Origin: an uncultured Actinomycetes bacterium | Lineage (GTDB): Bacteria > Actinomycetota > Actinomycetes > Nanopelagicales > Nanopelagicaceae | Direction of reading: 5' to 3' | Assembly: GCA_903827945.1 (NCBI GenBank) | Contig: CAIKKN010000029.1 | Location: 42,401 to 106,400 of the forward strand | Length of the DNA: 64,000 bases | Shown here: positions 36,534 through 43,934 of the stretch, piece after piece | Layout of the letters: each line of letters begins with the position of its first letter | Numbering within the stretch: position 1 is the stretch's first letter | The notes under the pieces: model-generated | What the model saw: only the letters and a program-made list of their open reading frames with translations | What the model was told of the DNA's origin: nothing | The model's database searches: none | Made by a program: the position numbers and the translations under genes

Positions 36534-37859
36534 CTAAAGGTCCGCTTGTTCTGGCTCGGCTTGCTCGGCTGGCTCGGCTGGCTCGGGCACGGCAAGTGGC
36601 TCCGTAGCTTTGAGAGCCTCGACAAGCAAGCCGGCGACCTGTTTGGCCTGCCAAGGACGCGCTGAGGCAGCAAGGAGGGTGGAGCTTGCATAAGCCTGAA
36701 GCTCTGAATCCGATGCGGCTGGAGGGTTGTGCCATACGAGTTTGCGCAGGGCATCTGGTGAAATCAAGTTCTCAACTGGAATTTCTAATTCTTGGGCTCG
36801 AGCAATCACTGCTGCGCGGGCATGAGTAAGCCTGGCATATCCCAATGGATTTCGATCTTTCCAAAGCTTTGGGGGAGGAAGGGATGTAGAGGGCGTTCGA
36901 AGTTCTGGAAGTTGATCCACAGGGAGTTCCACTGCGGTGCGAATTGCTTGAAACCAATCAGTGAGAGGCGGATTTTGAATTCTAGATCGGCGCGTTAATA
37001 GCTTGCGAACTGCATCTAGAGTCGTGGGCTTAGCAACAGCTGCAGCGACGAGGGCTTCATCGTTGAAGATGCGTCCGGGTGCGACATCAATTCTCTCCCC
37101 ATATTGGTCACGAGCTTCCCACAGAGCCTTAATGATTGCCAGTGTTCTGCGGTCGCGCACTTTATGCATTCCAGATGTGCGGCGCCAAGGATCTTTCTTT
37201 GGAGCCTTTTCAACACCAGGAGAGTGATTAGCCAAAATCTGCGCGAAATCCTCATTCGCCCATGACAATTTATTCTTTTCTGTAAGTAAGGCATGAACCT
37301 CATCACGCAAATCAACAAGTATGTCAACATCCAGCGCTGCATAGATAAGCCAGTCAGGGCTCAATGGGCGTTTGGACCAATCAACGGCGCTATGTTCTTT
37401 TGCAAGAGAATAATTTAAGAGAGCTTCAGTGAGTGGACCCAAACCGACTCTTGGGCACCCAGCAATTCGTGCACCTAATTCAGTATCAAATAAAATCTTC
37501 GGGTAGAGGCCCAATTCATTTAAGCAAGGCAAATCTTGTGTGCTTGCGTGAATAATCCATTCTTCGTCTGCAAATGTTTCACTGAGTTTGGCCCATAACT
37601 CCCTTGAATTTGCAGTGATTGGATCAATGAGGTGCAAGCCGCCGCCTCGGCGGAAAATTTGGATGAGGTAAGCGCGTTGGCTGTATTTGTATCCTGATGC
37701 CCGTTCGGCATCGATTGCGATTGGACCATTGCCAGATTGCAGTTCTTTGATAACTGCAGCAAGACCTTCATCTGTTACAACTAATTCAGGCATCCCGTGT
37801 CGGGGATAAAGAAGAGGCTCAGCAAGATTTTCCGAAAGTTCTTCGGCACTTTCATCCAC
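36534..37859 (-). CDS. RNase D-like 3'-5' exonuclease with HRDC domain
   Basis: Probable 3'-5' exoribonuclease for tRNA or other RNA trimming. The 441-residue protein has DEDDy active-site motifs: IAIDAERASGY (Exo I), IIHASTQDLPCL (Exo II) and YAALDVDILVDL (Exo III with Tyr and Asp). An HRDC domain begins near LWEARDQYGERIDVAPGRI. The C-terminus is a repetitive Ala-Glu-Pro tail. The start is GTG, 20 bases after DUF3000, and the pair matches mycobacterial Rv2681-Rv2680. The exact start is uncertain because no ribosome-binding site is obvious. Confidence 0.9.
   Translation of the reverse strand: MDESAEELSENLAEPLLYPRHGMPELVVTDEGLAAVIKELQSGNGPIAIDAERASGYKYSQRAYLIQIFRRGGGLHLIDPITANSRELWAKLSETFADEEWIIHASTQDLPCLNELGLYPKILFDTELGARIAGCPRVGLGPLTEALLNYSLAKEHSAVDWSKRPLSPDWLIYAALDVDILVDLRDEVHALLTEKNKLSWANEDFAQILANHSPGVEKAPKKDPWRRTSGMHKVRDRRTLAIIKALWEARDQYGERIDVAPGRIFNDEALVAAAVAKPTTLDAVRKLLTRRSRIQNPPLTDWFQAIRTAVELPVDQLPELRTPSTSLPPPKLWKDRNPLGYARLTHARAAVIARAQELEIPVENLISPDALRKLVWHNPPAASDSELQAYASSTLLAASARPWQAKQVAGLLVEALKATEPLAVPEPAEPAEQAEPEQADL
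36553..36588 (-). repeat. Four 9-bp tandem repeats in the RNase D tail
   Basis: Units close to GGCTCGGCT (plus strand) at 36553, 36562, 36571 and 36580 encode the AEP/AEQ repeats at the protein's C-terminus. Confidence 0.8.
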
Positions 37860-37879
37860 TGCTTCTGAAGTGCTTTTGT

Positions 37880-38431
37880 TTACCGGCGATTGGGAGTTAA
37901 TTGTGTTACTCCATCTGGAATTGGTTCAAGTGCTGCAGAAAGTGCGAGGAGGTCGAGCCAAGCCCGAACGTGACTAGCAATTCCAATTCCCGAAAGCGGC
38001 GTCCAAGATGCACGTACTTCGAGTTCTGAGTCTTCGTCGCGACCTTCTAGCATTCCATAGGAAACTGACGCGACTCTTGTAACAGTTCCACTCGGTGCTT
38101 CATATTCACAGTCATATTTTTTCAACGCTTCGGTTAACCAACTCCAGCCAACATCCGAAAGCATGGGATCGGCTGCCATGGATTGATCAATTGCAGCTCG
38201 CACGAATGTCACACATCGATATTCTCCCGACCAACCTTCTTGGCCTTTTGGGTCATGCAAGAGAACGAATCTTCCAGTTGCTGCATCTTCCAATACATCT
38301 GCGGTGAGTGCTATTGAAAATGGCGCCAATTTTTGGGGCGCTGGAACCTCATCTAAAACAATTTCGGCGCGTGGAACGATGGCACGAATTTCATCGATTA
38401 TTCGCTCGAAGGATATTTCGTTAATGGCCAC
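37880..38431 (-). CDS. DUF3000 family protein
   Basis: A 183-residue protein of the actinobacterial DUF3000 family. It contains GRFVLLHDPKGQEGWSGEYR and VGWSWLTEALKKYD, and its central hydrophilic part looks like a mixed alpha/beta fold. The function is unknown. Its conserved position directly before the RNase D-like gene suggests a linked role in RNA processing. It starts at GTG with TATTAT 6 bases upstream (leaderless). Confidence 0.85.
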   Translation of the reverse strand: MAINEISFERIIDEIRAIVPRAEIVLDEVPAPQKLAPFSIALTADVLEDAATGRFVLLHDPKGQEGWSGEYRCVTFVRAAIDQSMAADPMLSDVGWSWLTEALKKYDCEYEAPSGTVTRVASVSYGMLEGRDEDSELEVRASWTPLSGIGIASHVRAWLDLLALSAALEPIPDGVTQLTPNRR

Positions 38432-38437
38432 TAATGA

Positions 38438-38443
38438 ATAATA
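38438..38443 (-). promoter_or_regulatory. -10 element of leaderless DUF3000-RNase D operon
   Basis: TATTAT on the minus strand, 6 bases before the GTG at 38431. Confidence 0.5.
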
Positions 38444-38489
38444 AATTGTTATGCCCTGGATATGAGTTAGGCGCGAGTGCCACGGCCTG

Positions 38490-38495
38490 TAACCT
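38490..38495 (+). promoter_or_regulatory. -10 element of leaderless DMT transporter gene
   Basis: TAACCT, 6 bases before the ATG at 38502; this favours that ATG over a TTG at 38496. Confidence 0.5.
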
Positions 38496-38501
38496 TTGCC
38501 T

Positions 38502-39341
38502 ATGAGTGCACTTCTCGCGTTATGTTCAAGCCTGATGTTTGGAACCGGCGATTACATCGGAGGACATCTCAGCAAAAAACACAAGACCATGGCGGTCACT
38601 GGAGCGATCCAAGTGATTGGGCTGATAATTGGCTTAGCTCTTCTCTTGATCACGGGCACATGGATTGCGCCAACACTTTCCTGGAGCGGTTATTTTCTAC
38701 CTGGTGTGTGCGCTGGGCTTATTGGTTTTATTGGCCTTAATGCATTCTTTGCAGGACTTGCCACTGGTCGTATGGGAGTTGTGTCCCCAATCTCCTCTCT
38801 TTCTGTAATGATTCCCGTTCTGTATTCCCTTGTCCATGGCGAGCGTCCTTCATCTCTTGCCATCGTTGGAATGGTAATCGCGATACTTGGCGCATTCTTT
38901 GGGAGTGGACCTGAAATTCGTGGAGGACTTGGCTTGAAGCCTCTTCTTTTCGGAGCGTTAGCAGCACTTTGTTTTGGTGGATCTGTTCTCCTCTTGACCT
39001 TTGGCTCTAAATCAAATGTTTTGCTTACAGCAGTCTCCATGAGACTTGCGGTGGTTACGGTGTTATCTATTTTGATCCTTCGATTTCGTCCACGTAATTC
39101 ATTCTCGATCAAGGATTTTCAATTTTTGTTTGTTGCAGGAGCGTTCGACTTTCTAGCAAACATTACATTGGGCCAAGCTTCAACCCTGGGCTTAGTATCA
39201 TCGGCCGTGGTGATGGCCTCTTTATATCCACTCGTGACATCCGTTTGGGCATTTAAGTTCTCTCACGAACGTCTTCATAAATTGCAATATGTGGGAATCA
39301 TTTTTGCTGTAGCAGGGGTGTCCCTTATTTCACTTGGCTAG
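38502..39341 (+). CDS. EamA/DMT superfamily transporter
   Basis: A 279-residue protein with about ten hydrophobic helices arranged as two EamA repeats (about 1-130 and 145-279). Markers are LCSSLMFGTGDYIGG at the start and LGLVSSAVVMASLYPLVTSVW in the second repeat. Members export or import metabolites such as amino acids or nucleosides; the substrate is unknown. The 3' end overlaps the convergent reductase gene by 12 bases. Confidence 0.85.
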   Translation: MSALLALCSSLMFGTGDYIGGHLSKKHKTMAVTGAIQVIGLIIGLALLLITGTWIAPTLSWSGYFLPGVCAGLIGFIGLNAFFAGLATGRMGVVSPISSLSVMIPVLYSLVHGERPSSLAIVGMVIAILGAFFGSGPEIRGGLGLKPLLFGALAALCFGGSVLLLTFGSKSNVLLTAVSMRLAVVTVLSILILRFRPRNSFSIKDFQFLFVAGAFDFLANITLGQASTLGLVSSAVVMASLYPLVTSVWAFKFSHERLHKLQYVGIIFAVAGVSLISLG

Positions 39342-39827
39342 TACTTCATAAACGATAAAAGTGTCATCTCCGATCACTTCTCTTCTTTTTTCATAGTAAC
39401 CGCCGATCAACTCAGCAATATCTACACAGTTTTCCCCTGAGCGCTGTTTTGTGACAGTAAGGTGGAACTCATCTATTAACGTATTCACCAGCCCTTCTCT
39501 CACTAGCGAAGGACCAGCTTCAATCAAAACTGTTCCTTCAATTAGCCCGAGCGCATCACTTAAGGGACTATTCAGCACGTGTGCATTTGGGTTGGCAAGA
39601 ACTTGGCTGGGAATTGCACCCCGCGAAAGAATATATAGAGGGAGCGGAGTTTTTAAATAAGGCTCCTGCCTTGCGGTATTTCCACCGATCAAAATGCTCT
39701 CGGCGCGTTCTCGAAGAAGGTGGAATCGTCGACGATCCTCAGGACTACTTAGCCCAAAGGAGCGGCCTTCCACGGTTGTACAGCCATCTGCGCCGGTTAT
39801 CAGATTCGCTATAACGAGCTGGGCCAC
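39330..39827 (-). CDS. RibD C-terminal/dihydrofolate-reductase-like protein
   Basis: A 165-residue protein of the RibD_C fold, a NADPH-dependent pyrimidine or pterin reductase. It shows VIANLITGADGCTTVEGRS, then ESILIGGNTARQEPY (nucleotide-binding loop) and GTVLIEAGPSLVREGL. It is short relative to full RibD and has no deaminase domain. The start is set at GTG 39827 by a leaderless TACCTT; a TTG two codons upstream falls inside the spacer. True substrate unknown. Confidence 0.82.
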   Translation of the reverse strand: MAQLVIANLITGADGCTTVEGRSFGLSSPEDRRRFHLLRERAESILIGGNTARQEPYLKTPLPLYILSRGAIPSQVLANPNAHVLNSPLSDALGLIEGTVLIEAGPSLVREGLVNTLIDEFHLTVTKQRSGENCVDIAELIGGYYEKRREVIGDDTFIVYEVLAK

Positions 39828-39833
39828 CCCCAA

Positions 39834-39839
39834 AAGGTA
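39834..39839 (-). promoter_or_regulatory. -10 element of leaderless RibD-like gene
   Basis: TACCTT on the minus strand, 6 bases before the GTG at 39827. Confidence 0.55.
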
Positions 39840-39880
39840 CCGACATATTGTGAGCTTTAAGTGATGTCAGTCCCTCGCAG

Positions 39881-39886
39881 TACATT
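39881..39886 (+). promoter_or_regulatory. -10 element of leaderless 55-residue Cys-rich gene
   Basis: TACATT, 6 bases before the ATG at 39893. Confidence 0.5.
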
Positions 39887-39892
39887 TTTTCC

Positions 39893-40060
39893 ATGATCAT
39901 TGACTGCTCTTCCTGCAAAATGCGTGATTTAGCCTGTGGCGATTGCGTTGTCTCCTTCATCCTTGATGCGCCCACTGCCGAGTTAGAGCGCCCCCAGATT
40001 GCGGCGCTCGAAGTTTTGGCAACAAGAGGGCTTGTTCCACCACTTCGCTTCACCAGTTAA
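39893..40060 (+). CDS. Small CxxC/CxxC protein, 55 residues
   Basis: A short reading frame with a leaderless -10 at exactly the spacing used by other genes here. The product starts MIIDCSSCKMRDLACGDCVV, so it has two CxxC pairs six residues apart (Cys5/Cys8 and Cys15/Cys18), which suggests a zinc or iron-sulfur knuckle. It ends with a helix-like LERPQIAALEVLATRGLVP and a basic-aromatic tail. I recall similar small proteins in other actinobacteria but can name no function. It lies 22 bases before the mannosyltransferase gene. Confidence 0.7.
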   Translation: MIIDCSSCKMRDLACGDCVVSFILDAPTAELERPQIAALEVLATRGLVPPLRFTS

Positions 40061-40070
40061 CCGACTCCAT

Positions 40071-40076
40071 TACCCT
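40071..40076 (+). promoter_or_regulatory. -10 element of leaderless glycosyltransferase gene
   Basis: TACCCT, 6 bases before the ATG at 40083; supports that start over one 28 codons upstream. Confidence 0.55.
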
Positions 40077-40082
40077 TTGGTA

Positions 40083-41231
40083 ATGAAATCCCGAAAAATT
40101 CTCCTCGTCACTAATGACTTGGGACCACACACGGGAGGCATTGAATCTTTTATTTTAGGTTTGCTCGGCGAGATGGATGGATCGCAAGTAGTTATTTATA
40201 CCTCCTGCGAAATTGGCAGTGAAGAATTTGATAAGGATTTAGCGCAAAAGTTTGGTGTTGTTGTTATCCGAGACCGCGCCAAAGTTTTATTGCCCACGCC
40301 GCGAATTAATCGATCTGTGGCAAAAGTGATGAAAGATTACGATGCAAGTTTTATCTGGTTTGGCGCAGCGGCTCCACTTGGCTGGATGTCAGGACATTTG
40401 CGCAGGAGTGGTGCAAAGCGAATTGTGGCTCTCACGCACGGTCATGAAGTTTGGTGGTCCAAACTCTGGCCATTCTCATTAGTGATGAAAACTATGGCGG
40501 GGCAGATTGATGCGCTCGGATATTTGGGAGAGTTCACGAAGCGCGCCATGATGAAGGCGGTGGGAGATAGCACTGAGATGGTGCGAATTGCTCCAGGAAT
40601 TTCTATCGACCATTTCACTCCGGGCCCAAAATCTGCGGACCTAGCAAAAGAGCTTGGAGTAGAAAACAAGGAGCTTGTTCTTTGCGTTGGCCGTCTTGTG
40701 CACCGAAAAGGTCAGGATCGACTCATCGAAGCTATGCCGAGAGTTTTAAAAAGTATTCCAAACGCTGCGCTTCTCATTGTTGGAGAGGGACCTCGTAGGG
40801 ATGTGTTAGAAAAGTTGGTCGCGAAGCACAATCTAGAAGGAACTGTGCGAATTGTTGGTCGCCTCTCCTACGACAAACTCCCTGAAGTAATTCGACTTGG
40901 TGATGTCTTTGCAATGCCATCTCGTTCGCGATTCTTTGGCTTGGAAGTTGAAGGGTTGGGAATTGTGTATTTAGAAGCCAGTGCTTGCGGGGTACCCATC
41001 CTCGCGGGTGCCTCCGGGGGAGCACCGGACGCAGTACTTGAAGGAGAAACCGGATTGGTTGTGGATGGCAAGAACACGGATGCAATTGCGGATTCGATAA
41101 TCAAATTATTAAATGATGCGCCAGTGCGCCAGCGAATGTCAGTGAGAGGAAGACAATGGGCGGCCGAAGAATGGAACTGGAGCCACTGGGGTCGTGAATT
41201 TACCCAAATGCTTTTAGGGGAGAAGCCCTAG
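40083..41231 (+). CDS. pimB: GT4 mannosyltransferase, PimB'-like
   Basis: Probable GDP-mannose-dependent alpha-mannosyltransferase that adds a mannose to phosphatidylinositol mannoside at the membrane. The 382-residue GT-B protein starts MKSRKILLVTNDLGPHTGGI. It has VGRLVHRKGQDRLIEAMP in the second half and the EX7E segment EVEGLGIVYLEASACGVPI, closely resembling mycobacterial Rv2188c. The gene order with fadD15 and the SRPBCC gene is the same as in mycobacteria, supporting the name. Acceptor specificity is inferred. The last 18 bases overlap the LuxR-type gene. Confidence 0.82.
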   Translation: MKSRKILLVTNDLGPHTGGIESFILGLLGEMDGSQVVIYTSCEIGSEEFDKDLAQKFGVVVIRDRAKVLLPTPRINRSVAKVMKDYDASFIWFGAAAPLGWMSGHLRRSGAKRIVALTHGHEVWWSKLWPFSLVMKTMAGQIDALGYLGEFTKRAMMKAVGDSTEMVRIAPGISIDHFTPGPKSADLAKELGVENKELVLCVGRLVHRKGQDRLIEAMPRVLKSIPNAALLIVGEGPRRDVLEKLVAKHNLEGTVRIVGRLSYDKLPEVIRLGDVFAMPSRSRFFGLEVEGLGIVYLEASACGVPILAGASGGAPDAVLEGETGLVVDGKNTDAIADSIIKLLNDAPVRQRMSVRGRQWAAEEWNWSHWGREFTQMLLGEKP

Positions 41232-41615
41232 TTTCTGCGCGCTATTGATGGCCGCAACTCTGTTTGTAACGGACAATTTCTTGTAGATAGCGCTAAGGTG
41301 AGTTTTAACTGTTGGCTGGGAGAGAAAAAGTTCCTGGCAAATCTCTTTAACGGATGCTCCAGTGGCCAATACGGCAAGAACATCTTTTTCTCGATTTGTG
41401 AGTTCATATTTTACTTCACGCAGGTGTCGTGATTTTTCAATCAACGTACTTACATCACCCCTTATTACACGAAGTGACTCTCGTGTTCGGGAGTTAGTTG
41501 AATTCAAGCCTATAGTTTCGTCAATGCGGAAACTTACTTCCGTGAGATCTTTTGCAAAGGCATCGTAGAGTTCACGAGCGATTCGATTTCTCTCTTGGTA
41601 GCTATCCTTTTTCAA
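41214..41615 (-). CDS. LuxR-type HTH protein fused to a degenerate histidine-kinase phosphoacceptor helix
   Basis: A 133-residue protein. The C-terminal half (about residues 70-133) is a LuxR/NarL helix-turn-helix: LTNREKDVLAVLATGAS, LSQPTVKTHLSAIYKKL. The N-terminus reads QERNRIARELYDAFAKDLT, which matches the HisKA_3 phosphoacceptor signature ERxRIARELHD with the phosphorylated His replaced by Tyr17. There is no receiver or ATPase domain. It may dimerise through this helical pair and act without phosphorylation, or interact with a real kinase. The start is TTG with GGAAG upstream. Confidence 0.8.
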   Translation of the reverse strand: MKKDSYQERNRIARELYDAFAKDLTEVSFRIDETIGLNSTNSRTRESLRVIRGDVSTLIEKSRHLREVKYELTNREKDVLAVLATGASVKEICQELFLSQPTVKTHLSAIYKKLSVTNRVAAINSAQKLGLLP

Positions 41616-41642
41616 GGCTCACTTCCGTCCTGTTTTGTTTTA

Positions 41643-43427
41643 CTAGCTAAATAGCTCTGTAATTTCCTTCGAGAATTCTGCTGCGACTACGTGGCGTTTT
41701 ACCGACATTTTTGCTGTGAGTTGGCCATCGGCAATTGTGAAATCAACGGGGAGGACGCTAAATTTTCTGATTGACTCTGCACGACTCACTGCCTTATTTG
41801 CATCATCGATTGCAGTCTGAACGACTGACAATAGATCTGGATCGTGACAAAGGTTGGCTGCTGAAGTTCCGGTCTTCTTATTTGCAATTGCCCATGTCTT
41901 GAGCGCATCAGCGTCCAAAGTGACCAGAGCTGCAATGAATGGTTGATTATCACCGAGCACCACACACTGACTTACAAGCGGATGAGCGCGAACCCGATCC
42001 TCAAGAACAGCCGGGGCGACATTCTTGCCACCCGATGTGACAATCAATTCTTTCTTGCGCCCGACTATGCTCAAGAATCCTTCCTTATCAAGTGTTCCAA
42101 GGTCTCCACTACGGAAGAAGCCATCTTCTGTGAAAACTTCTCTATCGGCTTGCTCGTTCTGCCAATAACCTCGCATGACAATTGGACCCTTAATGAGCAC
42201 TTCGCCATCTTCTGCGATTGCAATTGTCGTTCCGGGAACTGGACGTCCAACGGATCCAACTTTTTGATGAAGAGAGAGATTTAACGTTGCTCCGGCTGTA
42301 GTTTCGGTTAAACCGTAACCCTCAAGAATTCTCACACCTGCTCCACGGTAAAAATGGCCAAGGCGCTTTCCGAGAGGTGCTCCGCCCGAAATAGCTGCTT
42401 CAACGCGACCGCCGAGAGCATGGCGAATCTTTGCGTAGACCAACTTATCGAAGACTGAATGTTGAAGCCTCAGGACTAATGGGATTTTTCCAGTGTCTGT
42501 TGCCTCCGAATATGCGATGGCAATAGCAGCTGCTTTACGAAAGATATTTCCCTTTCCTGCAGCATCGGCTTTAGCCTCTGCTCCGTTGTACACCTTTTCA
42601 AAAATCCTTGGTACAGCAAGAACAAATGTCGGTTTGAAAGTTCCGAGATCTTGTTGAAGCCTGGTGATGTCGCTGCAATGTGCCAGGTGAAGGCCCGCAT
42701 TAATTGCGCCGATTTCAACCATCCGACCAAAGACGTGAGCAATTGGCAAAAAGAGCAACGTTGATCCACCTGGCTTTAGAAAGAGATCACTTGCTCCTTG
42801 AACGACGTTTCCACATTCTGATAGAAAATTTCCGTGCGTGAGTTGGACACCCTTTGGCTTTCCCGTTGTTCCGGATGTATAGATCAAGGTGGCAAGAGAA
42901 TCTGGGGTCAACATCCCGCGACGGATATTGATTTCTTCATCAGATATGTCTGCGCCGCCAAGAGCCAAAGTTGCGAGCGCGTTCTCTGTGATGATCCACA
43001 TGTTCTTGCAATGAGAGGGAAGGACTGTGCGAGCAAGTTCGGCCAGCGCCGGTGTTTCCACAACGATTGCCACAGCTTGGGAATCAGCAAGAATCCATTC
43101 AATCTGCTCCGCACTTGAAGTTTCATAAATCGGAACAACCACTGCGCCTGCATACCAAATTGCGAAATCTAGGACTGTCCACTCATAACGCGTCTTAGCC
43201 ATGATCGCAACGCGATCGCCAACTTTAACCCCAGAGGCAATTAGGCCCTTAGCAGTTGCGCGTATTTCATCATCAAATTCTCTGGCAGTGACCGCTTGCC
43301 AACCATCGCCCATGGGGCGCGAAACCATGACTCTCTCACCTTCAAACCATGCACGCTCGGCAACGAGATTGGTGAGGTTGCCAGCGGTGGCGGCCGGGAC
43401 AATGGCGGGGGTTGTAAACAAATCCAT
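41643..43427 (-). CDS. fadD15: Long-chain fatty acid--CoA ligase (FadD15-like)
   Basis: Activates long-chain fatty acids to acyl-CoA through an acyl-adenylate. The 594-residue protein has the AMP-binding P-loop LIYTSGTTGKPKGVQLTHGN, GYGLTETTAGATLN, RSGDLGTLDKEGFL and the C-terminal GRKKELIVTSGGKNVAP. Position beside pimB' and the SRPBCC gene matches mycobacterial fadD15. It can feed the fadAB beta-oxidation pair or lipid remodelling. The leaderless -10 (TAGCGT) is 6 bases before the ATG. Confidence 0.94.
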   Translation of the reverse strand: MDLFTTPAIVPAATAGNLTNLVAERAWFEGERVMVSRPMGDGWQAVTAREFDDEIRATAKGLIASGVKVGDRVAIMAKTRYEWTVLDFAIWYAGAVVVPIYETSSAEQIEWILADSQAVAIVVETPALAELARTVLPSHCKNMWIITENALATLALGGADISDEEINIRRGMLTPDSLATLIYTSGTTGKPKGVQLTHGNFLSECGNVVQGASDLFLKPGGSTLLFLPIAHVFGRMVEIGAINAGLHLAHCSDITRLQQDLGTFKPTFVLAVPRIFEKVYNGAEAKADAAGKGNIFRKAAAIAIAYSEATDTGKIPLVLRLQHSVFDKLVYAKIRHALGGRVEAAISGGAPLGKRLGHFYRGAGVRILEGYGLTETTAGATLNLSLHQKVGSVGRPVPGTTIAIAEDGEVLIKGPIVMRGYWQNEQADREVFTEDGFFRSGDLGTLDKEGFLSIVGRKKELIVTSGGKNVAPAVLEDRVRAHPLVSQCVVLGDNQPFIAALVTLDADALKTWAIANKKTGTSAANLCHDPDLLSVVQTAIDDANKAVSRAESIRKFSVLPVDFTIADGQLTAKMSVKRHVVAAEFSKEITELFS

Positions 43428-43433
43428 GAGCGA

Positions 43434-43439
43434 ACGCTA
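43434..43439 (-). promoter_or_regulatory. -10 element of leaderless fadD15
   Basis: TAGCGT on the minus strand, 6 bases before the ATG at 43427. Confidence 0.55.
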
Positions 43440-43478
43440 TCGCCGGGATGGGTAGTTTTCTAGTGTTTCGCCTACCTG

Positions 43479-43484
43479 TAGCCT
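43479..43484 (+). promoter_or_regulatory. -10 element of leaderless SRPBCC gene
   Basis: TAGCCT, 6 bases before the ATG at 43491. Confidence 0.55.
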
Positions 43485-43490
43485 CTTCCT

Positions 43491-43928
43491 ATGAGCGAAA
43501 TTTCAAAGAATTCCATTGTTATTGAGACAGATGTTGAGGCAGCGACCGCCCTCCTCTTTGATCCCGCCAATTATCCATCCTGGTCTTCGGCAATCACGAG
43601 CGCGAAAGTTCTTGCTTCAGATTCGCAAGGTCGCCCCACGAAGGTGGATATGAATATCAAGGCGGGACCGGTTAAGGATCACGTCACATTAGATTATGAC
43701 TGGAGTGACGCCCCTGACGCGCTTCATTTTTCCTTGGATGAAGCAGATATGTTGACTGAAATGTCTGGAACTTATTCAATGAGTGACAATGGCGATGACA
43801 CAGTAACGGTCTCCTACGCTCTTACCGTCGGATTATCAATGCCTGTTCCCGATATGATGCGAAGAAAAGCTGAGCGCGAAACAATTGATAAAGCGCTTCA
43901 GGAGTTGAAAAGTAAATTGGAAAATTAA
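43491..43928 (+). CDS. SRPBCC (START-like) family protein
   Basis: A 145-residue protein with the SRPBCC fold, which binds hydrophobic ligands in a deep pocket. It begins NSIVIETDVEAATALLFDPANYPSW, typical of polyketide-cyclase-like members, and ends in a long helix. It corresponds in position to mycobacterial Rv2185c near fadD15 and pimB'. A role in lipid handling is suggested only by context. Confidence 0.83.
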   Translation: MSEISKNSIVIETDVEAATALLFDPANYPSWSSAITSAKVLASDSQGRPTKVDMNIKAGPVKDHVTLDYDWSDAPDALHFSLDEADMLTEMSGTYSMSDNGDDTVTVSYALTVGLSMPVPDMMRRKAERETIDKALQELKSKLEN

Positions 43929-43934
43929 TATCGC

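Noticed and set aside
39745..40053. Minus-strand open frame overlapping the RibD-like start region
   Set aside because: It is in a different frame, lacks a promoter or family, and covers two divergent leaderless promoters.
39999..40082. N-terminal extension of the mannosyltransferase
   Set aside because: The first 28 codons overlap the small CxxC gene and the -10 element; the conserved N-terminus begins at 40083.
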